This document shows, one piece after another, positions 47,420 through 58,907 of a stretch of 64,000 bases of DNA. This stretch comes from Onchocerca volvulus. Taxonomy: Eukaryota > Nematoda > Chromadorea > Rhabditida > Onchocercidae. The translations under genes were made by a program, and so were the position numbers. The notes under the pieces are model-generated. The model did not search any database. It was not told where the DNA came from and saw nothing but the letters and a program-made list of their open reading frames with translations. Each line of letters opens with the position of its first letter. The first letter of the stretch is position 1. The DNA lies in NCBI GenBank assembly GCA_000499405.2, contig HG738137.1, forward strand, positions 8,063,573 to 8,127,572, in the 5' to 3' direction.

Positions 47420-47958
47420 CTTCCTCCACTCAGCAAATGTCTTATGATAGCGGCTAATAGAAAAGGCGATGATACTGCATCAAAGGGTACTCTTGGGAAG
47501 CAGAAAGTAATCAGGTTTTTCTTGAATCGCCTCCTTCGATTTATCATTCAGCCACAAAAACCTAGTGACATCTCTGTCTTCAGGTTTCAAGTTGACTTGC
47601 AAAAATACTTTCTCCACATAAGCTGTCACTAGATAACGTTATTGCCTGGTTCATAAAAGAATTCTTATTAGATGGTAACATTAGTATCTTACCTGCTTCA
47701 CCAAAATGGTAACATTACTGGCCCTTTATACCGGCATTCATTTAGCGATGAGCCTTTATTCATCTTTGCTGATGCGTCAAATACTACTTTTAGCTTCGTG
47801 GTAGATTTATGAAATGTTAATAACACTTGGTGAAGCAGGTAAGATACTCGCGATGTTTCATTCTGCTTCAATAACTCTTCTATAACTTCTTCTAATAAGT
47901 TTTTTGAATATTCATCGTAACATTCCAATAATTCTGGAGGTTTCTTTAATTTTCGCAT
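47420..47958 (-). pseudogene. BEL/Pao reverse transcriptase fragment
   Basis: The first frame has KLKVVFDASAKMNKGSSLNE and YKGPVMLP, the conserved start of Pao RT. Then, in other frames, VEKVFLQVNLKPEDRDVTRF and FLWLND, and near 47,460 AVSSPFLLAA. At least two frame changes and stops occur. Confidence 0.7.
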
Positions 47959-48071
47959 TGTAGATCATAGTCGTCCTTTTGCCAGTCCATATCCCTTTGT
48001 TGGCATAATCTCTTGATTCTTCCATGACCAGTAATGTTACCATCAGCCCAGAACACATCTTCCTTCACTGT

Positions 48072-48272
48072 TTATGGTGAGCGTTTTTCGGATGCTTCAA
48101 GGGCCTTTTCATCCTGGTAAGCCGTCATTAAATCTTTTATTCCAATTGTTTCCAATTTCAATGTTTGTTCAATCCGGTCCATTTGTATTTGTGATTCTTT
48201 TTTTGTTATATTTGCAATTGCTTTAATTTCATGAGATTCGTTACTATTCATTTTTGCATGATCATGCCTCAA
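48072..48272 (-). pseudogene. BEL/Pao polyprotein fragment between protease and RT
   Basis: A 66-codon open stretch, rich in Glu and Lys, ending DLMTAYQDEKALEASEKRSP. It corresponds in place to the linker between protease and RT; identification rests on position only. Confidence 0.4.
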
Positions 48273-48500
48273 TCAGTGATCATTCCTATTTCTGTTTCAT
48301 AATAATTTTTTCTGGTGGGATTTTATAGAATTACGGATGACTAAACCCGCAATTCCTTTCACACGAAATAATACATCTGGTTTTCCCCACTTTCCTTTCG
48401 CAAGCCTCTCATTTTCATTATTTACCAAATACGGTTTCGGTAAACCGAAATGCTGACATATTCAAATGTTGTTTATAATAAAAATTTGCAATCTCATACA

Positions 48501-49345
48501 TGTAACCATCAACTCACATTGTGCACAATGGTCCTTTATTTCTCATCTAATCTGCTGATAATGCTTGTGCTTCGTTTAAGAGTTGTAAATAGCTGCAAAA
48601 CATGTTGTAAATGGTTGTAAAAATGCTTAAAAGGTTGTAAAACATGCTAATGCCTGTAATTTTATAAGGATTAATGTCATGCTCTTTATTTAAGGATTGT
48701 AAATGATTGTGAAATATGTCTGGAACATCACGGGATTAATATTATGCTCTTTGTCTAAAGGATTGCCGATGGCTGCAATCATATCAGTTGTCGAATACTG
48801 TAGGGACTAAATCAATATCTCCTATCCTTTAGTCTTATCCATATCAATCTTTTTTGTATGATTAATGTATAAACCTACACTCCTCTCAAGGATGACCGTA
48901 CAAAAATGGAACTTTCGGGACAACAGCATCAGTGCATGAACACATTACAGCAGCCGTAGCGGCAAAATCTAGAGTACTCCTACCATCGGTGCACCAAGGC
49001 TAGTGGCAGTTCAATGTCTATAAGTTCGACATCATCAATTCATCACAACAAGAGAATTATATCAGCGGCAGGCTCTTCCTACATCAGTATCAGTGGCAAA
49101 ACGTTTTCAGCCAGTATCAAGCAAACTCAACGAAACACAAACAACCATTCGTCAAAGGACCACTATTGGTATTATTTATATTACTCGCATATTGTTTTTT
49201 TTTTCTCATTATTTGTTGTTGTAAGTTGCAATATTGTTTCTAATTTCGTGTTGATCTAGTCAAGTCACAACAGTAAAAAGATCTCTAATCCAAAGATTCT
49301 AGAATCCAAAATAACTAATCAATCAGAAACCCTCTTTCCTTCACA
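48501..49345 (+). mobile_element. Solo LTR, family A, inserted in the minus-strand Pao element
   Basis: Matches 26,641-27,495 in reverse. Shared text: TCATCTAATCTGCTG (48,544), repeated GATTAATGTCATGCTCTTT-type units (48,670 and 48,745), CATATTGTTTTTT and GTCAAGTCACAACAG (49,260). Starts TGTAACC and ends TTCACA. The TATA position is altered here (CGTACAAAAATGG). Confidence 0.65.
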
Positions 49346-49427
49346 TACGGTATATGTTTGAGTATTGAATCGACAATATACGCCTGAATGTTTTTTATGT
49401 TTCCAACCAACGCTTGAAATCCGAAAG

Positions 49428-49730
49428 TTATCTTTCGGCTTTCACATTTCCTTGTACCCACCACTTTGTTATTAATATTCCTACATTTGGAAATGTCTGT
49501 CTTAATCTCAATTTGTTTATTACTGATTGCGTAACGTAGTTACATTCACTTCCTATATCAAAGAAAATTAAGGCCTTTACTGTATTTATTGGTTTCCCTG
49601 GATTGATTAGCCTTATTCTTTTGCACATCACGTACATTTTTCGGGTGTCATCATTCAGAATGGTAGCCGCCACAGTCATAGAGTTTCCATTCATTCCCTC
49701 ACCAATTTTATAATCCCTACTTTGCTTCAT
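49428..49730 (-). pseudogene. BEL/Pao aspartic protease fragment
   Basis: Contains KALIFFDIGSECNYVTQSV, where the catalytic motif D(S/T)G reads DIG. It is followed by INKLRLRQT. The preceding AATILNDDTRKMYVMCKR is the usual lead-in strand of Pao proteases. Open for 100 codons. Confidence 0.6.
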
Positions 49731-50570
49731 CTAGTATTGTTTCTTAGATAGAACACTAGTGTGTTCATGTTCGCAATAAAAACATTTCACTTTTCTCATT
49801 CAAGTCTGTTATGAGTGGCTATTTTTCATTCATAGTTCACAAAGTCCTAACTTCTTCAATTTTTCCAATCTTTCTTTCACAGTTGGATATACACCACATT
49901 TGTCATGCCAGTAGTTACTTATACAGAAAATTACGGTAATCGATTTTCCTCATTCTTCTTTATCAATCTGCCAAGAGTTATTATTCTTTCGTTTGCTGCT
50001 GAGCAAACTCTTGTACTGAGTCATTCTCCCATTTCGAGTATTCTCTTCCATATGATCTTGCCCATTGCATTTTTGCCTATTTGTTGGACTTTTTATCGCA
50101 AATTTCTTTTAGAATCTTCTTCGATTTTCATTTTTTTCTTTTAGGTAATTCATGGTGTTTTCCATTGTCCATTCTGGATTCCTGTATTTTTTCTTTCTCA
50201 GTTTTTTAGCCATGTTTGATGCTATTCCTTTTGTTACAATCACATTCAGTTGCGTTTCTATATTTTCCCTATTTCTTTTTGTTAAGATAATCCGTTCAGA
50301 AGCTCCTTTATCCTTCGAAATGGTTCTTTGTTTGAACATCGAACTCTTTCTAAACTTTTGTATAATTCACTTATTCATTGGTTTTTGTCGCCGTATCGTT
50401 TATACAAATTCTTTATAGCCAGTAGGTAATTTTCTTCATTTAGGATGAAGGTCCCTTATTTCTTCTTTTGCTTCTCTCTTCAAACTGCTCAACAGATGCA
50501 TAAATTTCTGTGTTGGCGTTAAATCCGTTCTCTTGTTAATTGATTCTTCAAATTCGCTGACAAACTGGCC

Positions 50571-50822
50571 TCACATTCTCGGGTTACCATCAAATTCTAT
50601 TGAACTTAAAGTCGATGGTTTACTAGTCGTGATCAGCTTTTCTATTAAGTCTTCTAGGCTTTTCTTTTGCCCTTCTTTTAATGCTGATTCATCATCTTTC
50701 ATTTCACATTTTCTTTTAATTTCTTTGAGTGCCTCATTTATTCGATTTAGTTCCATCAGTAACGGAGCTTTTTTACAATAAATCTTATTTCTTGGATCAA
50801 AGAAACAGTCTTCTTCATACAA
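50571..50822 (-). pseudogene. BEL/Pao gag-region coiled coil
   Basis: 83 codons open, with MELNRINEALKEIKRKCEM and KEGQKKSLEDLIEKLIT, then PSTLSSIEFDGNPRM, the run-in to the DUF1759-type capsid (FDGNPxxW). A stop follows. Confidence 0.5.
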
Positions 50823-51246
50823 GTAATCTTCATCTAATTTAACATCATTCCCCTATTCATCATCTTTTGCTTAACGCAATAATTTTTTCCATTCAATCTC
50901 CAATTTATTCGTCTTGAAGATTATATCGTCTATCACTATTACTTGTTTCTCAATGCAAGATTTTTTGCCATTTCTTGGTTTTTTCGTGACTTAATCCCGC
51001 TAGTGGTTTTTTTTTTCTTCTAACTTTGCTGCTTGCTCAACAGTATTTTCCGCAGTGTTTGCAAGACACTGCAAATTCCTTCTTGTGAGATATGAAGGAG
51101 AACTTCCTTTCTTGTCTCCCGCCCACTCATATTTCTTTTCTCTTGATCACCCTCACTTTAGAGTTTGTTATGAGTTGATCTGAATAAAACTTACTTACTT
51201 CGTCTTATCTTTCTTGACGTATCTTCAGGTCGCTTATTTCGAATTT

Positions 51247-51260
51247 GGCTGGTTGGACCA
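51247..51260 (-). other. Candidate primer-binding site
   Basis: On minus TGGTCCAACCAGCC begins 4 nt after the LTR end ACA. TGG is complementary to the universal CCA of a tRNA 3' end, so a tRNA ending GGCTGGTTGGACCA would prime first-strand synthesis. Confidence 0.5.
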
Positions 51261-51264
51261 AAAT

Positions 51265-51726
51265 TGTCGCCGATCTTCTTAACCATGACAATGAACAAGG
51301 GCTTTATTTCTTGTCGCTTTGTTATCGAAACTTCGCGGTACCCCAAATTTGGGTAATTAAACCTTTATTACAAAGAATCAGATAACACGACAGCTTACGC
51401 AACAATTATTTCAATAAAACAATTTAAATAACGATTTATCAATATGAAAAAAGGGGATGACAAATAAGAGGAAACTTCAAACATCCGAGACAGTACATCT
51501 AACCGTACTCTTTGATAGCCTTTTTAAATGATCCACAAAGAAGCGTCTCCGCAGCATGAAAAAGCATTTCTTTGTTAGTGCATGAGAGAACGCTGTTGTG
51601 GTATGATTTACAACAGCATGAAACAAAAGTTAAAGCTATTTGACAAAGCTATAAAACAAGCTAAAACTATTTGACAAAGCCACATGTCAAAGTCATTTGA
51701 TTTGAACAAAGAAATAAATTCTAACA
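51265..51726 (-). mobile_element. 5' LTR of the minus-strand BEL/Pao element
   Basis: On minus it starts TGTTAGAATT and ends GATCGGCGACA. It has a TATA-like TTTAAAAAGG near 51,520, AATAAA at about 51,363-51,368, and a pair of direct repeats (AACTATTTGACAAAGC and relatives) in U3. Confidence 0.6.
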
Positions 51727-51807
51727 ACCATTAAGGGTTACAAATTATTTCCTTTAAAACAAAGAAATCACTTTTCTTTGATTCTCCTCGTTCATTTCAG
51801 CGACATG

Positions 51808-53390
51808 ATCGATTATAACTTAAAATGGTTCTACTGCAATACATACGAAAGAATGTTTTTCAGAAAATGTAAAAACTGGTTCAGCAAATTCGTTTACATT
51901 TTTCATATTATCGCTTCAGTTTGAACTTGAGAGATTATTCGACGGCATTTATCTAAATATTTAAATTGATTCAACCACAGTAGTTGTTGTGGAGAAATAA
52001 TACAGTCAGCCATATAGTAAATTTAATTTCTTCAATATGAAAATCTTCTTAGTGTAAGTATAATTGATAGAATTAAAAAGATATAGACGTAGATAAATAT
52101 TTTTAGCATTTTTTGTGAATCTGAAATTTCAAATGAATGGAACTTTAAATGTTTTAATAATTTTTGCATCTTATAATTTTGGTTAAATATATCAAAAATT
52201 GAATGTCATTTAAGGATGAATGAATTGCTAATGAATTTCCAGCAATGATATAAAGTGCTTGTATTTTTCGCTATATAAACAATGGCAGTGATTAGTTGCG
52301 GATTAGAATTGAAGATATCCATAAATTTTTAAAAAAATTCAGGATTTTTTGCAAACTTTGTTGATTTTTTTGGTTTTAAAAAATTTCTGCTACATTTTGT
52401 TTACATTTTCCATGATCTGAAATATTCTTTTCTGCATGCAATTTTATTCAAACGAGTTTGCAAAGGATAAATGCGGGATTTAAATCATAATTTTTTTCTT
52501 TTTTTCCAATTTTTCATTGCCTTATATTCATCTAAATTCAAAAGTTTTATGACGTTGTGAAAATATGCAGATGTTTTTGATACTTCCTAGTGATTCTGAT
52601 TTTCAAACAAGTTGAGTTTCGCATATTTTAATCTTTATAGTTAAGAAAAAAAAAAGTAATAATTCTTTCAAAATAGTGAAGTATTGAATTCAATTATCTT
52701 AGAATTAAAATTTTAAAAAGTATTATCGAACAATTTTTGTATTAAAGTACTTAATAATTCTAAACCTGCTAATAATTATAAGAAACCTATATTATAAATT
52801 AACTAATTAAGATCAGTGAAATAATTTGCAAAAAAAAAAAAAAATAATGAGTTAGAATAACCTTAACAGTTTGACTCAAAAAATTCGCAAACTTAAGTTA
52901 TGAATTACTCCAATAATCAGTTCTTTACATTATAAATATTATCATAAGTCGTAATGAACAACTTCCGTTTTTTTTTTTTTTTTTGAAAGATTTAAAAAGA
53001 AGATTTATACTATTTTTTCAACTAGATATGGGTAATGATAAATTTTTAAAATAAAAAAAATACCTAAAGTGATGATATTGATTATAAATGAAACTTTTCA
53101 AATTATAATGATGACAAATATTAGTGATAACAAACGATGACAATGATTTGTGTTAGAATTTTTTTAAATAATGTTGATGATAGCGAATACAGTAACATCA
53201 TGTGCAACGTTCTGCTTTATTTGTGACGGGTACGAATTGGATATGATAATATCATTATGATGTACTTATGATCAGATACAGTAAGGTTATGCACAATATA
53301 TTGCTTATTTGTGATCGGATGCAATAACATCATTTATACTGTGCTGTTTCTGATCGAATGTAGTAACATTATATACATATAATATACATA
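51808..53390 (+). repeat. Duplicated 1.6-kb block, copy D1
   Basis: Colinear with 58,908-60,450. Shared text includes ACTTAAAATGGTT, TTTAAATTGATTCA, CCACAGTAGTTGTTG, GGATTTAAATCATAATTTT and GATGACAAATATTA. Divergence by eye is roughly 10-15 percent with many small gaps. No coding frame; both copies end in the same tandem repeat. Confidence 0.75.
53180..53390 (+). repeat. Degenerate tandem repeat, units of about 40-48 bp
   Basis: Successive units carry a GATACAGTAA / GATGCAATAACATCAT / AATGTAGTAACATTAT core, a TATAC or CACAAT part and a TTATTTGTGATCG-type end. About five units; the same array is at 60,215-60,445. Confidence 0.65.
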
Positions 53391-53779
53391 TATATACTAA
53401 TGTAATTAGTTACAACTAACATTATATTTTCAATAAAATGATCGTATACGATAGCATTATATGTAATGCATAGAAATCAGAATACGGTGTATTTATCACA
53501 TTAAAATTTTTGTTTGCCTATTTGAAATCTTTTTATTAAAAATTTTAGCACAAATGACAGATATTTATTAGTGCTAACATTGTTACTGAAGATAATTATG
53601 AATGATTCGAGAAGATTTACTTGCTTCACTAATTTTATTAATTAGTGGCCAAATCTACTTGTTAATAAGGTTAATTAAGACTATACGAAAACAGGACTTT
53701 GCGAACACTCGTTAAACTTTTAATTCATATTTAAATTAATTTATTAAGCAACTTAACAGCAGTATAGAAAAGTAAAACC

Positions 53780-54420
53780 TGTCGCAACTCCGAAATTAAT
53801 TCGGAAAAAAAATAAATTTCATATATTATCGATCTCGTCCATACTTATATAAAAATCTGGAGCTGACAAGGCTTGTGTTCCCCATGTAAATTATCTAGCT
53901 CCAGCAAGTTTGTGTATCTCCATATAAACCATCTAGTGCCGACAAAGGCTTTCGCATTTTTTTGCATCCTTAATGTAAACTTCTAGCACCGGTGATCGCA
54001 TCTAGCTGACTATGTAAGTATCCACCAATCTCATCACTTATTGTCACATTCTTCGCTTTAGATCGACTCGACGAAAATCAGTATTTGACAACCCATATTT
54101 TTATCATTTTTAGTTGTCAATTTGTTTTACTACCACCAGGATTTATGTGAGCTTCACTTTACCATTTTTCTCTTTTTTCTATTGCATAATTGCTGTCATT
54201 ACTTTTTCCTTTCTTAGTTCGCTCTTTAAATAGCTACTCGAATTTTTTTTGCTTCACCCCAATATCTCCCTCAAACCCACTTTTTTCATTTCTTTTTACA
54301 CTGACCGCGCTGCAACATTACTTATTTTGTTTAATACTAAAATAAAGTATTCATTTCACTTTTTTCTACATTCGTCGTTTAATTACTCAATTTTGAGAAA
54401 CTTTAACAATGTCCTGAAAA
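53780..54420 (+). mobile_element. Probable 5' LTR of the plus-strand BEL/Pao element
   Basis: Starts TGTCGCAACTCCGAAATT, similar to the LTR starts at 41,413 and 42,674. It contains CTTTAAATAGC (TATA-like, about 54,226) and AAAATAAAG (about 54,340). The end is not clear; gag text begins soon after 54,430. Confidence 0.45.
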
Positions 54421-54469
54421 AACCTTTTTTGATGCCACGAACAAAAAAGTTATCCTTAAATTCAAAAGT

Positions 54470-55810
54470 GCACAATCGAGAAAGAAAAGATCGAAAAACT
54501 TCTCGAAGAAGTCAAACAAATGGACCATACACTGCTGAATCAAATGGTGACCAGAGAAGAAACCCAGCAGACAGTACGAGACCAGGAAAAGAACAATTCA
54601 AGAAAAAATTACGCATTTCGAATTACACATTGATACACTCGAAACTGCCAACATAGTATGGAAACAATGTACCCAGAATTCCAACTCCGATTACCACAAG
54701 AAAAACGGAAGAAGAAGGAAAATACGCTCAAATGGTCGATGATGGAAAAGGTATTCTAAATTTAATTAATGGAGGCAAAGAAGCCATTGTGAGTTATTAC
54801 TCCAACGTCTGAACCAACATCAGATAAAAGATGAACCAACTCACCAAAAGAAGTCAGCAAAGATGGCACATCATCAGTGAATTCGCCACAGTTACCACTG
54901 CCCATATTCAGTGGTAATTCAAAAAAATGGAGAAGATTCTGGTGCAGTTTTGATGCAGCGGTGCATCAACAAAACATTCCAGATATCCAAAAGCTCAACT
55001 ATATAATGACATGCCCGCGAAGAGACGCATCGAAAGCTTAGGGATATGAATAACCCCAGAAAATTATTACGTGATAAGGAAAGTCCTTGAAGAAAAGTCC
55101 GGACAATCCCACATGATCGAAAAATCGCTTTGAACTCCATTCGATCAAGGAAAATGATTGCGAGTGGAAAGCAATAGTTGTATCGTCGAAAGAATACTTC
55201 GATAACTAAAAGCAATAGGCGAAAACATTGAACAATCCAGTATCGAGATCATAATCGAAAATAAATTACGGATCTGGATCCTGGAAAAAATTTGCCGGTA
55301 AAAAGAACAAGGACCATGGTCAGTAACCAAATTGAGATTATTCCTCGGAAAGTGGGTTTAGAGAAACGAAAAAGTGACAAGAAGCCAATCCATCAATATC
55401 GAAAAGCAGCAAAAACCAATCAAAAACAAATCGAGATCATACATGCAACATGTTAAGAATGAAATCTCGACGTTAGCTATAACCATATCACCGAAAAATT
55501 GAGCAAAGGAGATTTCTAACTCAAAAAAGAGTGAAAAAACGAGAAGACCTTGTTCCTTTTGCAAGTATGATCATTGAGACAATGAATGCCAGATTTATCC
55601 CACACTCAAGCAGCGAATGGAAGGATTGAGAGAAAACAATGCTTGTATAAACTGTCTTCATTCAAGACATAAAGAAAACGATTGCAACAAATGGAGACAT
55701 TCATGTTTCCACTGTAAAGACTTGCACAATACCGCGCTGTAGCACATCAAATATAGGGATAGCATGCAAAGTAACAAACGAAAAGAGACAAGAAAGGCAG
55801 TCAACCCAAT
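54470..55810 (+). pseudogene. BEL/Pao gag remnant
   Basis: A frame from about 54,475 gives EKIEKLLEEVKQMDHTLLNQ. Near 54,905 the text FSGNSKKWRRFWCSFDAA- and VHQQNIPDIQKLNYI match the DUF1759 capsid. At 55,540-55,760 three broken zinc knuckles follow (CSFCKYDH, CINCLHSRHKENDC, CFHCKDLHN). Many stops; the longest open frame here (54,249-54,656) is not the gag frame. Confidence 0.7.
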
Positions 55811-55889
55811 ACTGAACCAAAAAAAATCTAAGAAATAGAGGTGCTTTGCTTCTATGTTAAGAAGCCGAAACAATCAATCTGGACATCCC

Positions 55890-56546
55890 TGCAGTTATGG
55901 AAAGAATTGTAGTTTTATTCGATAGTGGTGTTCAAATAAGTTGTGTCTCCAAGAAACTAATAAATCAATACTAAAACTAGATGAAATTGATTGTGAGAAA
56001 ATTTAGATTGCCTCATTTGGCGATAGGAACCCAAAAACATCAGTTGTCATCAAAGCATGCATAGGGATAAAAATTACAAACGAAATTTTCCCATGACAGT
56101 TACGATTGTTACTTACCTAAGAGCCAGCCACAGATTATTCATGTAAACCAATACGATGTGGCATTCATATCAACTCAACTGCCACTACAAGAAATGCAGG
56201 ATATTGGCAGACACCAGGTATGATTATCGGAGTTGATAATTTCTGCAGATTCATCTAGTTCAATAAAACTTACGCAGTGAGTTCAGGATTCTCTTTAGTC
56301 AACTCAATAATCGGTCCAATGGTAGCCGGAAGCGGCCACATGAACAAATTCCGAGAGAGCGATTATAAAAAGCTTTTCGACTCAATTGATCTAATCGCAC
56401 ATGCAGGATGGAACAACATGCAAGGCGACGAAATATCTTATACATCAATACAGAGAATAGCAGCCATTCAGAGCGAAAACAAAAACATGATTACGCTCAC
56501 AAAAACCATCAATCCAACCACAGATGGAGAAAACTGGAAATCATAG
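55890..56546 (+). pseudogene. BEL/Pao protease and connecting region
   Basis: VVLFDSGVQISCVSKKL gives the D-S-G catalytic motif near 55,916. IASFGDRNPK follows, then after breaks IIGVDNFCRFI (about 56,223) and the open frame 56,277-56,546 with SGFSLVNSIIGPMVAGSGHM. Typical of filarial Pao elements. Confidence 0.75.
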
Positions 56547-56619
56547 GCATATAGGAGGATCCAAATCTTCACGATGAAGAACATTTGTTAGAAAGGTTTA
56601 GAGAAAAAATCATTAAAAT

Positions 56620-57072
56620 CAATGGTAGATTTCTTTCCACTGCAAAGCAAAATTGTTTGGCTATGGAAAGAAACAAAATTCAAGCTAAACGATAACTTTG
56701 GATTATCTACGACGTATCATCTCATACAAAGGGGATGAAAAGTTTAAATGATGTTTTCATCGTAAGCTCATAACACTTCCTGATTTAATAGAGATATTAT
56801 TTCGATTCCGAATGTTGAAAAATGTCATGGTGGCAGATATCGAAAAGGCTTATTTGCAATTAGAACTACTCCCAACAAAAAGAAATTGCACTCGATTCTT
56901 TTGGTTAAAGGATGTCCGACGGCAAGTAACGGACAATAACATAGAGCATTATCGTTTTCAACGAGTCCGGTTTGGAGTGATAACATTGCTGTTTCTACTA
57001 TCAGCCACATTTAGTTTTGAAACTGCATGTTATAGTCTGATAACAACTTTAATGTCTTGTTTAATATTATAA
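56620..57072 (+). pseudogene. BEL/Pao reverse transcriptase, N-terminal fragment
   Basis: The RT start includes MVADIEKAYLQLELLPTKRN and CTRFFWLKDVRR, carrying the first catalytic Asp (ADIEKA). It runs to HYRFQRVRFGVI, then drifts out of frame; the YVDD-type site is absent. Nearly identical in the inverted copy at 61,976-62,236. Confidence 0.8.
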
Positions 57073-58400
57073 AGAAATTAAATTTGATGTGTTATACAGT
57101 CTCGTAATTTTTTAATTGTAAAAGAAGAACAGTAGCCGCAGAAAGTCGATTAATTTAGGGTTTTAGGGTGATCGATGCAGATAGTTTTTAATTTAGGGTG
57201 ATCGAGTAGTTTAATTTAGGGTGATCGATGCAGATAGACAAATATGTCTTATTTTATTAAAATCAAAAAATCAGCTTCTAAATTTTTTAATTTTTAACCA
57301 ATTGGAATTACTAATTGACATCGAATCATAATTTTTGAAATTTTGTGAATTCTATCTTTGCATGATAAAATGATATTTAATATAAAAAAGTAAATAAAAA
57401 TATCTCATATCAAATATTTCGTATATATCAAATATCTTAGCTTCCCCCTATTAAAGGTCGGAATAAGAATGTAGTCGAGAAATTTGCTGGAAATTATCGA
57501 ATCAGAATTACTACCAGATTTAATGCTATTGAGAGTTTCTATGTTCATAAATTCTATAAGAAGATTTTTTATATTTCCACAAAATAAATTTTGTATTCAA
57601 ACTCAGTTGAAATGCTTTATTAGAGAGAAAAATTCAAATTTCATGAAATTTATTGCTGCATATTACGATAAGAATATTTGCATAATAATATGTGCATATG
57701 CTTGGTCTTATTGCAACATAGTTTGCTATTTCTATTTAATGATTGCATAGTCATCAACTTCAGCAGATATATCTGTGTTAAAATGATCAAGCTAAGCATA
57801 TTTCTAGAGAACATAACTTTCAAGGAATATGAGACGACGAAATATGAAAACAGTGAGATTCAAATTTTCAGTCATCGATGCAAACGAAATATGAGATAAA
57901 GTTATTTATAATAATGCAAAACTAAACGAATTGAAAGAAAATTTGGTGCAATTTATTGCTTTTCGATAACTTCTGATTTCTAATATCGTTTAAATATATT
58001 ATATAAGCAAATAGACGAAGATTTTCAGTGCTTCAAATTATAGCTATATTATTCATTCAAAAAGCAAGCAAAAATGTTGTCTTACTGGCTAAAATTCGTT
58101 AATAATTTATTCACTGAAATAATACTTGCTGTCCTAGAAAAGAAAATACAAGTGACGTCAAACATAATGCAAAAGACAGAGGTGAGTATCATATGTGATT
58201 TCATTTTCAATTATTTTGAAGAGTGTTTAATTTAACAGCATATCTGTATTTTTTGAATTTACTGCTGAATATTAGTCACTCCTATGAACTATTAGAGTTA
58301 GTCAATTAGATAAAAAACAGATTAGATAAAAAATTTACAGATTTTTATCAAATTATTTTTCTCATTTTATATGCAAATAAGAAAATAATTAATACCTGGA
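57073..58400 (+). repeat. Unknown tail repeat, copy M
   Basis: Found inverted at 61,975-60,690 with about 98-99 percent identity by eye, and partly at 41,225-42,670. It includes a minisatellite (57,151-57,238) and an 88-codon open frame (57,484-57,750; MLEIIESELLPDLMLLRVS at its start) kept in the inverted copy. No known domain. Confidence 0.75.
57151..57238 (+). repeat. Minisatellite with TTTAGGGTGATCGATGCAGA units
   Basis: Three or four units containing TTTAGGGTGATCGA, two followed by TGCAGATAG. The first unit carries an extra TTTAGGG-type repeat. The reverse complement is at about 61,811-61,898. Confidence 0.75.
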
Positions 58401-58907
58401 GAATGAATGGTGTCTGAATGAAGCATTGTTTCAAAAAATAAGTTTAACTTGTAATGATAGCTATTATAAAATAGCTGATATTAAAAATATATTCTAAAGT
58501 ATATATTCTACAAAATATATATTCTACACAACTGTCATGGGAACTGCTGATAAGAATATCAACTTAATTAACATTAATCTCATTTGATTGTGATCACAAT
58601 ATCACTTTCCTAAACAATTTGAATAAATTCATTAAGACGCAATAGTCCGATTGAAATGATAATGCAGGGACATTTGTATTTCGCTTCAAAAATGATTCTA
58701 CACTTGCTTTCCTTAACATTTAAAGACCATCTGAAGAATAGCAATTTCAACATAAATCATCCTACATTAAAGCTTCTCGAAGAACAGATTACTTACAATT
58801 TTATGACACTATTAAGAAGCTCTCATTCAGAAGCTCTCATTTAAAACTTTATACCATAACGTTCAAGTTTTGATGCATATTTATCGGAACTGCCATACTA
58901 ATGTAAT
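58400..58907. other. Stretch without recognisable content
   Basis: About 500 bp forming part of the loop between the inverted arms. One 62-codon open frame (58,656-58,844) has no recognised motif. A local duplication AAGCTCTCATT occurs twice near 58,820-58,840. Confidence 0.4.

Larger units (their letters stand above)
46403..51264 (-). mobile_element. Degenerate BEL/Pao retrotransposon (second family), internal part
   Basis: In minus-strand order: gag-like coiled coil (50,822-50,571), Lys/Arg-rich gag tail (50,339-50,109), protease (49,730-49,428), inserted solo LTR (49,345-48,501), A17/RT-connecting region (48,272-47,698), reverse transcriptase (47,640-47,420) and RNase H region (46,976-46,734). 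It then breaks off in the segment before the integrase (WxxPSWLWE-type text near 46,500). Stops and shifts are frequent. The family differs from the plus-strand element at 53.8 kb. Confidence 0.75.
54421..57072 (+). mobile_element. Degenerate BEL/Pao retrotransposon (first family), internal part
   Basis: Order on plus: gag coiled coil, capsid-like region, Cys/His knuckles, protease, connecting region and the start of RT. It breaks off in the RT at about 57,010, so the rest of RT, RNase H and integrase are absent. The same break occurs in the inverted copy at 61.98 kb, showing that truncation came before duplication. Confidence 0.78.

Noticed and set aside
53180..53390. Tandem units as a CRISPR array
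   Set aside because: The whole unit is repetitive, with no unique spacers of constant length, and the genome is eukaryotic.
54249..54656. 135-codon frame at the start of the plus-strand Pao element
   Set aside because: Its first half lies in the LTR and its second half is a wrong frame of gag; the family-like coiled coil is read one frame over.
56825..57010. Frame antisense to the RT fragment (also 62,038-62,223)
   Set aside because: Both are exact shadows of the duplicated RT piece.
57151..57238. TTTAGGG repeats as an internal telomere tract
   Set aside because: The heptamer is only part of a longer unit and nematodes use TTAGGC.
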